Shown: positions 12,576 through 22,880, numbered from the stretch's first letter. The stretch: 64,000 nt of DNA from Letharia columbiana (GCF_014066305.1 NW_023501040.1:248001-312000), one strand, 5' to 3'. The notes: generated from the letters alone by a model not told the origin. Program-made: numbers and translations.

Positions 12576-13609
12576 TATTATTAATCTATTCTAGAATTAT
12601 TAAATATACTTTTATATACTTTCTATATCTAATTTTTTTTTATATCGCGAGAAGATAGCTTAAAGAAATATAACTTATTATATTAAGCTATAATACTTTT
12701 AAAAGAATATAAAAGAATATATTAACTTTTCTAAATCGATAATTTAATAAAAAGATTATAATTATAATACGTATAATTTTATATTAAATAGCGATATTAA
12801 AAATATATAATAGATATATAAAATTATCGTTAACGATTTTAATTATAAAATATTAATGAATTTCGCGTAATTAATATTAGAGAAAGATAAGCTTTTCTTA
12901 TTATTAGTAGATATAGCTCGCTTTATTTTATATATATAAAGTAATAAAATATAATTATATTTAATTTTATATCTTATTAATTTAGCGTAGTTATTAATTA
13001 GAATAATAATTAAAATAACTACATCTAAATATAGAAATTTTAATTAAGATATTCTATATATATATTATAATATAATATAATTCTATAGATATATTATATC
13101 GTAATATATATCGCTAAAATTTTATATTATATTAGATATAGAATTATATAAATCTTAATAATCTATACTATATTAGAGTATAATATAATAGATTAATATC
13201 TTATATTATATTATATCTTTTCGACTAATACTTTAAATATTTATAAGATTAAATTTAATAATTATTTTCTATTTAAAAGTCTTAATTATAATTTATAATT
13301 TAAAAAAGAATTAATAGAAAATAAAAAACTAATTCTAAAAATTAAATAACCTATATTTATTTTTTATTAAAATTATTAATAAATTTAATAAAAAATTTTT
13401 AATAAATAAGATTTAAACTTCTTAATTCTTATTAATTATAAAATTAAGTTTTATAATTTTTTTAATATTAAATAACGAGTTCTATTCTTTATAATTTAAA
13501 AGAAAATTAATAAAAAATAAAAAATCATTTTAGTTATAAATAATATATATTTAATTTTTAATAAAAAAGTATAGGAGAGTTATTAAATTAAATTAATTAA
13601 ATTAATTAA
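12576..13609. other. RIP-mutated DNA with B-like fragments
   Basis: From about 13240 to 13570 there are reversed B-type inner segments (AATTTAAAAGAAAATTAATAAAAAATA blocks, twice). The rest is unreadable. No ORF. Confidence 0.5.
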
Positions 13610-14280
13610 TATTAATTAGTATATATAATAGAATAAGATAGAGCTAAGCTTGAAAATCTTAAATTTATATATATAGCTAATTATTAATTTAGATTCGCTA
13701 CGCTCTTTAATTAGACCGACTAAGTTAGCCCGATAGCTCTCTCGCGTCTCCCTTATTCAAAATTTATATATAGAAGTTTTACACTTTAAAGTACTTAGCT
13801 TATAATATATATAGTTACTTTATAATTCCTTAAGTTATAAAGCTCGCTTTACGCTTTCTAACGCTATAAAAATTATAAAGTTTAATCTACTATTAATAAA
13901 TTAAATAAATATTTAAATATAATAGTCATAGTAGTTATATTAGACGCGTCCGGGATCGAATAATAATCCTTTTATCTATTTATTATTCTTTTATTATTCT
14001 ATCAATTCTATTAATTCTATTAATTCTATCAATTTTATTAATATAAATATAATCGTCTTCGGTACCCCTCGCCTAATTAGAGCCCCTTACTAACGCCCCT
14101 AGACTATCTCTCAGCGAATTCGCTATTGCTAGTAATTAAGGCCGTAAGTGAGCTTAATAGCTATCTACTACTACTTATAAACGCGTTAAAAGGCCCTCAA
14201 AAAGAGCCCGAACGGATATATTCTCCCCTATATACTCCTCTTAAGTCAGCGATAGGTGGGTTAAACTAACATTCAAATAT
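13610..14280 (+). repeat. Block A, forward
   Basis: Landmarks: the terminal block ATAGAATAAGATAGAGCTAAGC, the GTTAGCCCGATAGCTCTC segment, the ACGCGTCCGGGATCGAATAAT segment with (TCTATTAAT)n-like repeats, and the GAACGGATATATTCTC end. It is close to 62635-63305 and to the reverse of 61270-61930, and less mutated than the copies at 28490 and 37678. Confidence 0.8.
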
Positions 14281-15420
14281 TGTAGTCACACTAAACGCGT
14301 CCGGACGTCATATACTCTCCACGATTTTATATCAAATCATTACTTAGTAAGCGGAGAACACTACTGTAACTTGACCTATTATCCCCACTGTATTAAGGAG
14401 TAAGAGGAGGAACTATAATAGGCAAATGCGGAGAATACTGCGGAGAAACCAAGCGGCAATAAGGCCACCATCGTCAAGAACACGGCTCAGCTCTCCAAGA
14501 TCCCACGTTATATGCTCTCCACGGTTCCACATCAAATCATCACTTAGCAAGCGGAGAACACTACTGCAACTTGGCCGTTCCACATCAAATCATCACTCAG
14601 CAAGCGGAGAACACCACTGCAACTTGGCTTGTCATCCCCACTACATTGAGGAGCAAGAGGAGGATCTATAACAGGCGAATGCGGAGAACACTGCGGAGAA
14701 TATTGCGGAGACAGTTATCAGCAGCAGTGACATAATAGACCTACTCTTCACGATCTTACACCAACTTAATACTTAGTAAGAGAAGAAATCACTATAGTAG
14801 GTAAATGCGGAGAATATTACGGAGATAGTTATCAGTAGCAGTGACATAATAGGCCTACTCTCCACGGTCTCATATTAATCTACTTAGCTAATGTAAGAGA
14901 AGTTACTACAGCAGACGAATGCGGAGAATACTACGGAGAAATTAAGCGGCAATAAGGCCCCTAGCACCAAGCACGGTTTTATATTAAATTATTACTTAAT
15001 AAGCGGAGAACACTACTGCAACTTAGCCTATTATCTTTACTATATTAAAAAGTAAGAGGAGGAACTATAATAGACAAATGCGGAGAATACTACGGAGAAT
15101 ACTATGGAGAACACTGCGGAGAAACTAAGCGGAAATAAGGCTTCTAGTATTAAGAACACGGCTTAGCTCTCCAAAATCCCACATCATATACTCTCCACGA
15201 TTCTATATCAAATCATTACTTAGTAAGCGAAGAATATTACTACAACTTAATCTATTATCCCTACTATATTAAGGAGTAAGAGGAGAAACTACAATAGATA
15301 AATGCGGAGAATACTGCGGAGAAACTAAGCGGTAATAAGGCCACCATCGTTAAGAACACGGCTTAGCTCTCTAAGATCCCGCCTTATATACTCTCCACGA
15401 TTCCATATTAAATCATTACT
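14281..15420 (+). repeat. Tandem array of ~200-bp units
   Basis: Roughly five imperfect units share these motifs in order: ACTTAGTAAGCGGAGAACACTA, TATTATCCCCACTG, AGTAAGAGGAGGAACTATAA, a run of AATGCGGAGAATACTGCGGAG repeats, AAGCGGCAATAAGGCC, AACACGGCTCAGCTCTCC and TATATGCTCTCCACGG. The inner GCGGAGAA(T/C)A(C/T)T motif is itself repeated two to four times per unit. Units differ mostly by C/T and G/A. The 81-codon open frame inside (14426-14671) is only an open stretch of the repeat. Confidence 0.8.
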
Positions 15421-15800
15421 TCGGAACGATACATATTTGAACGAATTGAAATCGTCCGATATCTTGCTTTAACAGCTATTTCATTATTCGAAAGATTTCA
15501 CTACGGTAGAAGATAATGTGGGATTCACACCACTAATTGATATGTTATCTCCATTTCTTTCCGATATTTTAATACTTCTTACCATAAGGACATAGCCTTT
15601 CTCTATTTTTTATAGGCAATTATTACGAATTAATTCTTTATACTCGATATACCTTCCTAATTAGGCCTTAGCGCGCCTCTCTCCGTACATATATATCTAT
15701 ATATAGATTAAAAACGCATAGTAAGCGATCAGAGTTCGATTTGACTTAGAAAAATTCAACTTTATAAATTTAATTCATAGGCCTTTACTTGTTATATATA
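15421..15800 (+). repeat. Block C, forward
   Basis: Landmarks: GAACGATACATATTTGAACG, GAAATCGTCCGATATC, CATTATTCGAAAGATTTCAC, TTTCTCTATTTTTTATAGGC, AAAACGCATAGTAAGCGATC and GGCCTTTACTTG. Its reverse is at 59470-59935. The pair GAACGAT...ATCGTTC-like motifs near its start form a short imperfect inverted repeat. Confidence 0.8.
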
Positions 15801-16339
15801 TAAATTTAAAAAAAAAAATTATTCTTTTATATATATTAATCAAAAATAAAAAATAATTATTGTAATAATTATTAATAATAATAAAGTTTTATATTATAAT
15901 CTTTTATTAAAAAGATATAGATTTTAGAGTTTAAATAAATATTTATAATTATTAAATATTTCTTTTAAAAAAAAATTTTAATTTTTAATTTTATAAATAA
16001 TTAAGAAAGAAAGTAAATATAGATTTTAAAGATATATATTATAAATATATAAGAGTATAATCTTATTTTTAATTTCTCTTAAATTTATAATATTAAATTT
16101 AATATTTACTAATATAAAGAAATTTTAAATTTATTAAATTTTCTTTTTAAATAATGAAAAATAAATAGATATTAAAATAATAAATATAAAATTATTTATA
16201 TTATTAACTAATATAATAATTTAAAAGTAATTAAAAATAAATATTTATTATATATTTATATTAGATTTTATTTAAAAATAATAAAAATAATTTTAATAAA
16301 ATTATCTAATATAATAAATATATACTTCTAAATTAAATT
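15801..16339. other. AT-rich RIP-mutated DNA
   Basis: Almost pure A/T with short homopolymer runs. No gene, repeat edge or motif recognised. Confidence 0.5.
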
Positions 16340-16850
16340 TATAATCTTTTTTTTAATTAGAGTTATCGATTAAATTTAATAAGTTTTATTTATTTAAAAG
16401 TATAATTTATATTTTATAATTAAAAAATAATTAATTTTTTTTAATAAAATATAAAAAAGTTTTTCTAAAATTAAATAATATATATTTATTTTTTAATTAA
16501 ACTTATTAATAAATTTAATAAGCGTACTTTAATAAATAATATTTAAGATTCTTATTCTTTAATAATTATAAGATTAAATTTTAAAGAATTTATATTATTA
16601 AAAAGCGTATTCTTCGCGTTATAATAAAATTTACATAGAATATAAAAAGATTATTTTATATATAAATAATATATATCTATTTTTTTAATAAGAAAATATA
16701 AAATAATTATCGAGTTAATTTAATTAATCTAATTAAAAAGTTAAATAAATTTAAATTTATAACTAATTATATATATATATAAATTTAAGTTTTTTTAAAT
16801 TAACTTTATCTTATTTTTTATATATATTAATATTTTATAAGTAAATAATA
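16340..16850 (-). repeat. B-type repeat, reverse
   Basis: It runs from the ATAATCTTTTTTTTAATTAGAG end block to the reversed terminal block (TAAGTTTTTTTAAATTAACTTTATCTTATTTTTTATATATATT). It is heavily mutated. It stands back to back with the forward copy at 16915. Confidence 0.65.
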
Positions 16851-16914
16851 ATATTATATTTAAATAAATAAAAATTTATATAAAATCTTTTTAAAAGAGT
16901 TATTTAATAATTTA

Positions 16915-17520
16915 AATATATTATTAATATATATAATAGAATAAAATAAAGCTAAGTTAGAAATTTTTAAATTTATATATATAACTAATTATAAATATAT
17001 TAGATTTACGCTTTTTAATTAGATATTATAAATAAATAAATTAGCGTTTATAATTATTAAAAATCTCTTTCTCTACTTTTAATTCTTTAATAAATTTACT
17101 ATTTTCTATTAAAATTTTAAATCTTTTTTTTTAAACTATAGGTCGAAACTTACCCTATTTAATAATTAGAATCTTTTTAAATTTAATCTTATAATTATTA
17201 AAGCGTAAGAAATTTAAATATTATTTATTAAAGTTTACTCGATAGCTCTAATTAAATAATAAATATATATTATTTAATTTTAAAACATCTTTTTTATTCT
17301 CTATTAAAATTCTTTAATTTCTTTTTAAAATTTAAATCGTAATTTAGATATTTTAATATTTTAGAGATTCTAAAACTTAGTCTTATAATTATTTAAAGAT
17401 AGAGAATTTAAATATCGCTTATTAAAGCTCGATTATTAAATTTATAAATAGTTTTAATTAAATAAAAAGATAGATTATAAATTAAATTTATAATCTTTTT
17501 TTTAATTAAAGCTATAAAGT
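16915..17520 (+). repeat. B-type repeat, forward
   Basis: It begins ATATATATAATAGAATAAAATAAAGC and carries the B markers TTAGCGTTTATAATTATTAAA and GAATTTAAATATCGCTTATTAAAG, the latter twice (near 17210 and 17410). So it has an internal duplication like the copies at 50030 and 56425. Confidence 0.65.
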
Positions 17521-18110
17521 AAATTTAATAAGCGAACTTTTAATAGATAATATTTAAATCTCTTATCTTTAAATATCTATAAAGTTAAATTTAATAATTC
17601 TTTATTATTTAAAAGCTTATATTATATTCTATTATATAAATAAAAAATCTTAAAAGTTTAATAAAAAAATAGAAATGTTATTTCAAAATTAAATAATATA
17701 TATTTATTTTTTAATTAGAGCTATTAAGCGAACTTTAATAAGTAGAATTTAATAAATAATATTTAAGATTCTTATACTTTAATAATAATAAGATTAAATT
17801 TTAAAATTTAAAATTTTTATATTATTAAAAAGCGTAATCTTTATTCTATAATTTTAAAAAAAAATCTTAAAATATTAATAGAAAATAAAAAAGCTATTTT
17901 ATATATTAATAACGTATATATATTTTCTTAATAATTACGAATATTTAATAATTACGAATATTTAATAATTACGAATATTAAATATTTATTTATAATAATT
18001 TTATTAATTTAATTAAAGAGCGTAGTAACTTTAAATTTATAATTAATTATATATATAAATTTAAGATTTTTAAGCTTAGCTTTATTTTATTATATTATAT
18101 ATATTAATAT
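17500..18110 (-). repeat. B-type repeat, reverse
   Basis: It ends in the reversed terminal block (AAGATTTTTAAGCTTAGCTTTATTTTATT). It contains a short tandem of CGAATATTTAATAATTA (17938-17985, about three copies), not seen in other B copies. Confidence 0.65.
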
Positions 18111-18177
18111 AACTCGCTATTATAATATTATAATAGAAAAGATTAAAGATAAAATAATAGATATAAAGAAAGACTTA

Positions 18178-18182
18178 GTATT
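18178..18182 (+). other. Target site duplication GTATT (left)
   Basis: GTATT precedes the left LTR and is repeated at 25295-25299 after the right LTR. Five-base duplications are usual for Copia integrases. Confidence 0.9.
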
Positions 18183-18333
18183 TGTTGGAATTCGGATCAC
18201 GTGACTCTTGGCGTCTTGGCGATCACGTGACATGGTCACGTGACACGCCTTAGTGTGTCCGTATCTAGTCGCTCTTTCCTTCCATAGAACTCAATAGTCA
18301 ATACAACTAAGTGTTCTACCTCATATTTTGACA
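18183..18333 (+). repeat. 5' LTR, 151 bp
   Basis: It begins TGTTGGAATT and ends TATTTTGACA. It is identical to 25144-25294. It should hold the promoter and RNA start. No canonical TATA box is obvious, but three CACGTG boxes lie in its first 60 bases. It shows no sign of RIP although both flanks are saturated. Confidence 0.97.
18197..18243 (+). promoter_or_regulatory. Triple CACGTG (E-box) cluster in 5' LTR
   Basis: Three TCACGTGAC motifs have cores at 18198-18203, 18224-18229 and 18237-18242. The 9-base context is the same each time, which is unlikely by chance in 60 bases. CACGTG is the core bound by bHLH factors such as the fungal Cbf1/Pho4 types. A role in driving element transcription is inferred. 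The same cluster recurs at 25158-25204. Confidence 0.6.
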
Positions 18334-18345
18334 GGTTATGAGCCC
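18334..18345 (+). other. Primer binding site, initiator tRNA-Met half-molecule type
   Basis: GGTTATGAGCCC begins one base after the LTR. Its reverse complement GGGCTCATAACC is the anticodon stem-loop region of eukaryotic initiator tRNA-Met, with the CAT anticodon in the middle. It does not match a tRNA 3' end (no TGG start). Priming by an internal tRNA cut is known for Drosophila copia and yeast Ty5. A CCGGGC-TCT-GCCCGG hairpin follows at 18344-18358. Confidence 0.75.
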
Positions 18346-18358
18346 GGGCTCTGCCCGG

Positions 18359-19763
18359 CAACTATTTCAGTTATTTTATGACCTATCTACTACCTACCGT
18401 AGCTACGGCTACTTCCAGCGTATCCATCGCATCAATATTCATTGAATAACAGCAGTTACAACCGCGAAGGACCTCTTTCATCAACCTTCGTGATATGGGC
18501 ATTTCCCACTTCAAGATAGTCATTCTGGCCAAACGGCATACGCCGAATGCGCTTCCAATAAAAAGGGCAAGGGTCGCGAGCAAGGGGGGCTATGCCGAAA
18601 TTACCAACATGCCAACATATTACACCAACAATTTAGCGCACAGACTCTCGTGCCGCCCCTAATACAAGGTAATTTCGGGCGAGCCGAAGTATACCGCACT
18701 TAACCGTATAATGCCGAAGCCATTATACGCCGCAATAGGGCATTATACGCCTATACCTTTTCGTCGCATAGCCGCTATAACCGCTAGAACATTATTAATT
18801 TCCCTGCGTTGAGTAGGACACGCTAAAGATGAGAGACGACATATCCTTATTCTTATACTTCGCTACATCAAAAACTGATGACAAGCGGTTAGACTCTAAC
18901 ATCCCGTTATACAATTTCCATAATGGGGGCTGAAACCCAGCCTGAGGCAACGGCGCAACGCCAAAAGGGAAAACAACCCATACCTCGCGTACCAAGTATA
19001 TCAATACGTAAAGGGGAATCACTCCTTAACGCAGCGACCGAAGGGTAATCACCCTCTATACCCGTAAAAATAAGGCGGTCTCGCGAAGAAGCTTTAATTG
19101 GATCTAATAAGCGAGCGAAGCGAAATTGCGAGCAATCTCGCACTCAATCTTAACTAATTTCTTCGACAGAAGAGCCAACCAATAGGTGGCATCACATTGT
19201 AAATACGATAGAGGGCGATTAAGACAATCGCGACGATAATGTAAGAAATGGAATTTAATTAAACTCCCCCTTAAGTATAAAGAGAGGCGATCTTCCATTA
19301 AGTAATCGCATACTTATACCACATTTCCCCCAGCACCTACAAGTTAAAGCCCATCTTTTCAGAGTATTATTAACTACGTTATAGATTGTGACGTAAGATC
19401 CTTCTTTAAGTAACGCTTCAAGTTATATCGAGCTAACTTTAGAGCTTAGCGGGACTTCCTCTACACGCTTTAAATAATTATAAGTATTCCGGATACGAAC
19501 AGCACCGATAGCGAGTATACTCCAATTCCTTATATTGATTCTGTTGTTATATCGGGTTAATCTACCCCCGAATTACTACTAAAGCTAATCTCAGACGAAG
19601 AGCTCTTCGGGTTTATAGTAAAGCTAGTTTCACCGACGCCGTCTACTCTATTCACTTCATTAAGCCCTACTATATCGCAGACCTCATCCTTAAATTTAAG
19701 CTCTTATAAAAGCTTTATCTCATTAAGCCCTAAAAATTAGGCTAATCCTTTATAAATAGTATC
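18359..19763. other. Long leader with degraded antisense reading frame
   Basis: This is 1.4 kb between primer site and gag start. On the + strand all frames are broken. On the minus strand one frame runs from an ATG at 19298 down to 18795 with three stops (TAG at 19104-19106, TAG at 19056-19058, TAA at 19026-19028), giving about 64, 15, 9 and 75 codons between them. It reads MEDRLSLYLRGSLIKFHFLH at its start and PLPQAGFQPPLWKLYNGM later. I do not recognise the protein. Two other minus frames have shorter open stretches (18907-19143, 18383-18583). It may be captured host sequence or chance. Confidence 0.4.
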
Positions 19764-20822
19764 ATGTCTAAATACATCGATATTAAGCTTTCGGCCAATT
19801 TAAGTCAACTCCATCAAATTCCTATACTTGAGGGCGCTTTTAATTACTACAAATAAAAGCGGGATATATAAGATTTCTTCGTTCTACTAGACCTCTGGTA
19901 TTATATTAAAACCGATACAATTTAATCAATCTCTCGCCTAGCGGTTACCGTAAGGGCCGTAATCGAATAGCGATCTATAAGAGATGCCCTTAAGATTATT
20001 ATCGACGTAGATGTCGTAATATAAACCAGAGCGTATTATAAACTTTATACTATGATGAAGACTCGCTGCGAGGATAACCCGCGCGATCTTATTGAGAGCT
20101 GCACCAACGCTGTAGTCGCCTGAAAGGACTTAAAAGAATATAAGCCCCGCGGATCAGGCATCCTCAGCTCCACCATTTAGAGGCTGGAGTCTCTTACCCT
20201 TACTGCCTGCGAAAATAAGCTATAGGCCTACGTTAACTAGTTTATTAGTCTATTGCGTGAGATTAACAGCCTACCCGGGAAATTTCCCTTTATCACCGAC
20301 GAGAATTGAAAGATTTATTACTTCCACAAGGGCTTAGGTGGCCAGTACACTTAGTACCGTGAGATCTACAATTAGAATCACGACCCTTGCAATGAAGACG
20401 GGTCTTTCAAATTCACGCTGGCCTACGCTAGAACACGGTGGCTCAATACCGTCTCTGATTCTACTGCCTCCGCTGAGTCCTTTAACACTCATGCGATGGC
20501 TACCTACACCGAAATGGGTGTTTATGCCCTTGTTTCTGCGGCGCCTATATCAGTTGAGTATCGCATTCAAGATGGTGCCAATTCTACCAACTCTCGCACC
20601 TGGACACAGACCTGCAAGTTCTGCATCATTTGCAACAAGGACTTTCACTCCACCAAGGAGCACCCCGAATGGCTGAAGCGTAAGCGCGCCCGCGAAGAAT
20701 CTCAAGCCTCTGGGAATAGAGGCCGCGGTGGCCGTGGCGGTCGGGGTGGAAAGGGCGGTCGAGGAGGCGGTAATATCAATACCGAATCCAAGCCCGAGAA
20801 GCCTAAGGAGGAGAAGGATTAA
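19764..20822 (+). pseudogene. Copia gag relic with zinc knuckle and RGG tail
   Basis: The frame opens at the ATG at 19764 (A at -3), MSKYIDIKLSANLSQLHQIP, and keeps one phase to the TAA at 20820-20822. About twelve in-frame stops lie between 19854 and 20375, nearly all TAA or TAG where Gln is plausible, as made by CpA-to-TpA change. From about 20380 it is open: ...ARTRWLNTVSDSTASAESF, then a zinc-knuckle-like CIICNKDFHSTKEH (about 20627-20668; C-x2-C-x4-H-x4-H, last ligand His rather than Cys). A Gly/Arg-rich RGRGGRGGRGGKGGRGGG segment follows (20720-20771), a likely RNA-binding tail. The terminal TAA may itself be a mutated Gln codon, since protease continues in the same phase. Confidence 0.8.
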
Positions 20823-21335
20823 CCTCCCAGTGCTGGGGCAGCCGTTGTAATTACCCAGCCTATGGTAGCGCGCTGCTTCGTCGCTTATACCGCTACCGCG
20901 CTCATCGCCAACTCCCAAGCGCTGAGCGATAAGGTCTATAAACCTTCCAAGGCTAAACCCTTGGATAGAGCCTCTACCACTGCACTTTCCACTGCAGCGG
21001 TAATGTCCTCTCTCTGGCTCCGTGATTGCGCATGCACTCAGCACATTATACACAATTTCTCGATCTTTAAGACCTTCTCTAGGTTCCAGGAACCTCGCCC
21101 TGTTGGTGGACTCGCCGGCGGTAGCTATATGGCTATCGGCTTTGGTAGTATTAACCTTGAATGTAAGGTGAAGGGTGCTAAGCGTACTTGGACTCTTAAT
21201 AATATCTGGTATGTACCAGGGTGTGGCTTTAACCTGATTTTCGAGGGATAATTGGAGGAGCAACGGTACTCGCTTTCTTTTGTTCCCGGCGGTCTTTTCG
21301 TGGGAAAACAGCAGTTTTTCTTCAAACGTACCTAG
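20823..21335 (+). pseudogene. Copia protease region (degenerate)
   Basis: It continues in the gag phase with no ATG needed (first ATG at 20862). The residues LWLRDCACTQHI (catalytic Asp codon 21024-21026) and, 60 codons later, NNIWYVPGCGFNLIFEG match the two ends of the aspartic protease of Copia elements (W-x-x-D-S-G-A...H-I and ...V-P-x-x-x-N-L-I). The usual Ser/Thr-Gly-Ala after the Asp reads Cys-Ala-Cys, which does not look like a RIP change and would be expected to weaken or abolish cleavage. In-frame stops are at 21249-21251 and 21333-21335. Confidence 0.7.
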
Positions 21336-21382
21336 AGCCGCCTCTATGCGCTCGATACTTAGGGGGATACCCCCTAGCCTTA
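21336..21382 (+). other. Frameshift between protease and integrase
   Basis: Upstream the pol reading lies in the phase of 19764. From about 21383 onward it lies one base earlier, which equals a 1-base loss or 2-base gain. The site is near the GGGGG/CCCCC runs at 21362-21374, a likely slip point. Pol is one open frame in most Copia elements, so this is a disabling change rather than programmed shifting, though I cannot exclude the latter. Confidence 0.65.
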
Positions 21383-22140
21383 GCCGTCATCAATGGAGAA
21401 ATTCCCGCTTATGATGAGTCCCCCACTAAGTCTGTAGAGCCCTCTAATGAGCAAGAGTCTCGAATTGATGAGGATACTCTGCGCATGTGGCATGCCCGCA
21501 TGGGTCATTTAGGCACTCAGAACGTTAAGAAGATGGCCAAAATGTGCACCGGAATGGATCTTTCTAAACCTCCTCCCGGCGATGCTTGCGAGCCATGCTC
21601 CGTAGCCAGCCTCAAGGTAAAGCCCCATAAACGCCATATTGTCCCCGGGAGATAGGAGAATGACTTGATTCACACCGATCTCCAGGGACCGTTTGACGCT
21701 TCCCATGACGGCTACACGTTCATGATCACCTTTCTGGATGATTTCACTCTGCGCTCCGACGTCTACCTCCTACCGGATAAGTCTGGCGAGTTCGTTCTTG
21801 CCGTATTCAAGCTATTCCTCGGTGATGTGGAACACGGCGATTGCCGTTGTACTCGCCTTCGCTCTGATTGCGGCACGGAATATCAGAACTACAAAATGGA
21901 AGCCTTTCGTCTATCCAGGGGAATCGTCTGGGAAGGCATTGTGCCGGGGAACCCCCAAATGAATGGGAAGTCTGAACGATTGGGCGCTACCATTCAGCGC
22001 AAAGCCAGCGCGATGCTCAAGGAGAGCGGCCTGCCGCAGAAGTACTGGACCGAATTCGTCCGTACTGGGAACCATTTGCGCAATCGCCAACCCGTGACCG
22101 GGCGAGATGTCACTCCTTTCGAGGCTTGCACCGGTTCCCC
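21383..22140 (+). pseudogene. Copia integrase region
   Basis: The zinc-binding head reads MWHARMGHLGTQNV ... CEPCSVASLK (about 21487-21615), an HH-CC set. A TAG at 21653-21655 interrupts, then the catalytic core follows: Asp in IHTDLQGP (21677-21679), Asp in RSDCGTEY (21866-21868), and Glu in NGKSERLG (21974-21976). Exactly 35 residues lie between the second Asp and the Glu, so the D,D35E triad is whole. The core continues through SGLPQKYWTEFVR. Apart from the one stop this is well kept. The C-terminal linker up to about 22800 is low-complexity and charged, as usual in Copia. Confidence 0.9.
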
Positions 22141-22880
22141 TCCCGACGTTTCTTACCTACGCATCGTTGGGCAAACAGGCTTCTGCCAGACTGTGCTCAA
22201 AGCCACTGGCTGGAAGAAGTACCAAGACCATGCGGTCAAGGGACAACTCATGGGCTATCAAGGTCATTTCTATCGCATGCTCTTAAGCAGCGGCGAGATC
22301 GCTATCGTCTCCAATGTCAAGTGGTTCGATAACGTCCCTCTTAAGCCCACACCCTTTGTTTTAGGGGAGGATGCGCGCGATAACGTCAAAACGGCAGCCT
22401 ACCGTAACGGTCGCCGGCTTGCCGAAACCATTGATCATCCCGAGGGTCACCTTCCCTCTTCACCTGCAGTTCCAGGGGAGAATCGCCAAAAGAGGCAAGC
22501 AACTTCCGTTGAAGATGAAGCCAATGACTTGCTCAATTCCATTCGAGTCCTCAAAAGGGCTCGGCCAGCAGCCCCAGCTGACTCGGAGCCTTCAGAAGAG
22601 CAATCACCTGATACACTCAGTGATGAAACTCTCTCTGCAGCCCCTACGACGGCGCATTCCAGGCCCATCACTCGCTCCATAAGCGGTCGCAACCCGATCC
22701 CAGCGACGAGTCGCCCATCCGATACCTTAAGGGCACACAGGGAACTCTCTCCAGATCCCCTAGCGCTGTTGGCAAAAGCCTCCCCTTCCGAACCCTACGA
22801 ACCTCGAACCTACAAGGAGGCCATGTCGGACTCTTACCGCAAGATGCATTGGGAAATTGCCATGGGGGAAGAAGTCGACT
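22141..22880 (+). pseudogene. Integrase C-terminal and linker region of pol
   Basis: The same open frame as integrase. It carries the GQTGFCQTVLKATGWKKYQD and KGQLMGYQGHFYRML blocks that follow the core in Copia integrases. Then comes a Ser/Pro/Glu-rich, poorly conserved linker (about 22400-22800, with PADSEPSEEQSPDTLSDETL) and the YKEAMSDSYRKMHWEIAMGE lead-in to reverse transcriptase. No stops within this stretch. Confidence 0.85.

Larger units (their letters stand above)
13610..15800 (+). mobile_element. Composite repeat A-array-C, best forward copy
   Basis: Three blocks in order: A (13610-14280), a tandem array (14281-15420) and C (15421-15800). The same order in reverse is found at 59470-61930, and mutated copies lie at 37678-39080 and elsewhere, so this behaves as one mobile or duplicated unit of about 2.2 kb. 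It starts ATATAATAGAATAAGATAGAGC and ends GGCCTTTACTTG. The ends are not inverted repeats of each other, no LTR is seen, and it has no credible gene. It could be a non-autonomous DNA element or a satellite-bearing relic. The transposition class is unknown. Confidence 0.65.

Noticed and set aside
13610..13690. The common terminal block of A and B repeats as an LTR end
   Set aside because: It does not occur as a direct repeat at both ends of a unit; the other end is the different C-type block.
14426..14671. 81-codon + strand frame
   Set aside because: It lies wholly inside the tandem array; other units have stops in the same frame and the residues are a repeat translation.
20550..21263. 237-codon open frame on the minus strand across gag and protease
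   Set aside because: It is the antisense of the Gly/Arg-rich gag tail and protease, whose sense reading matches known domains. The antisense reading has no motif and follows from codon bias of the sense strand.
22371..22692. Frames overlapping the pol linker on both strands
   Set aside because: Shadows of the integrase-RT linker; the pol frame carries the recognisable domains on either side.
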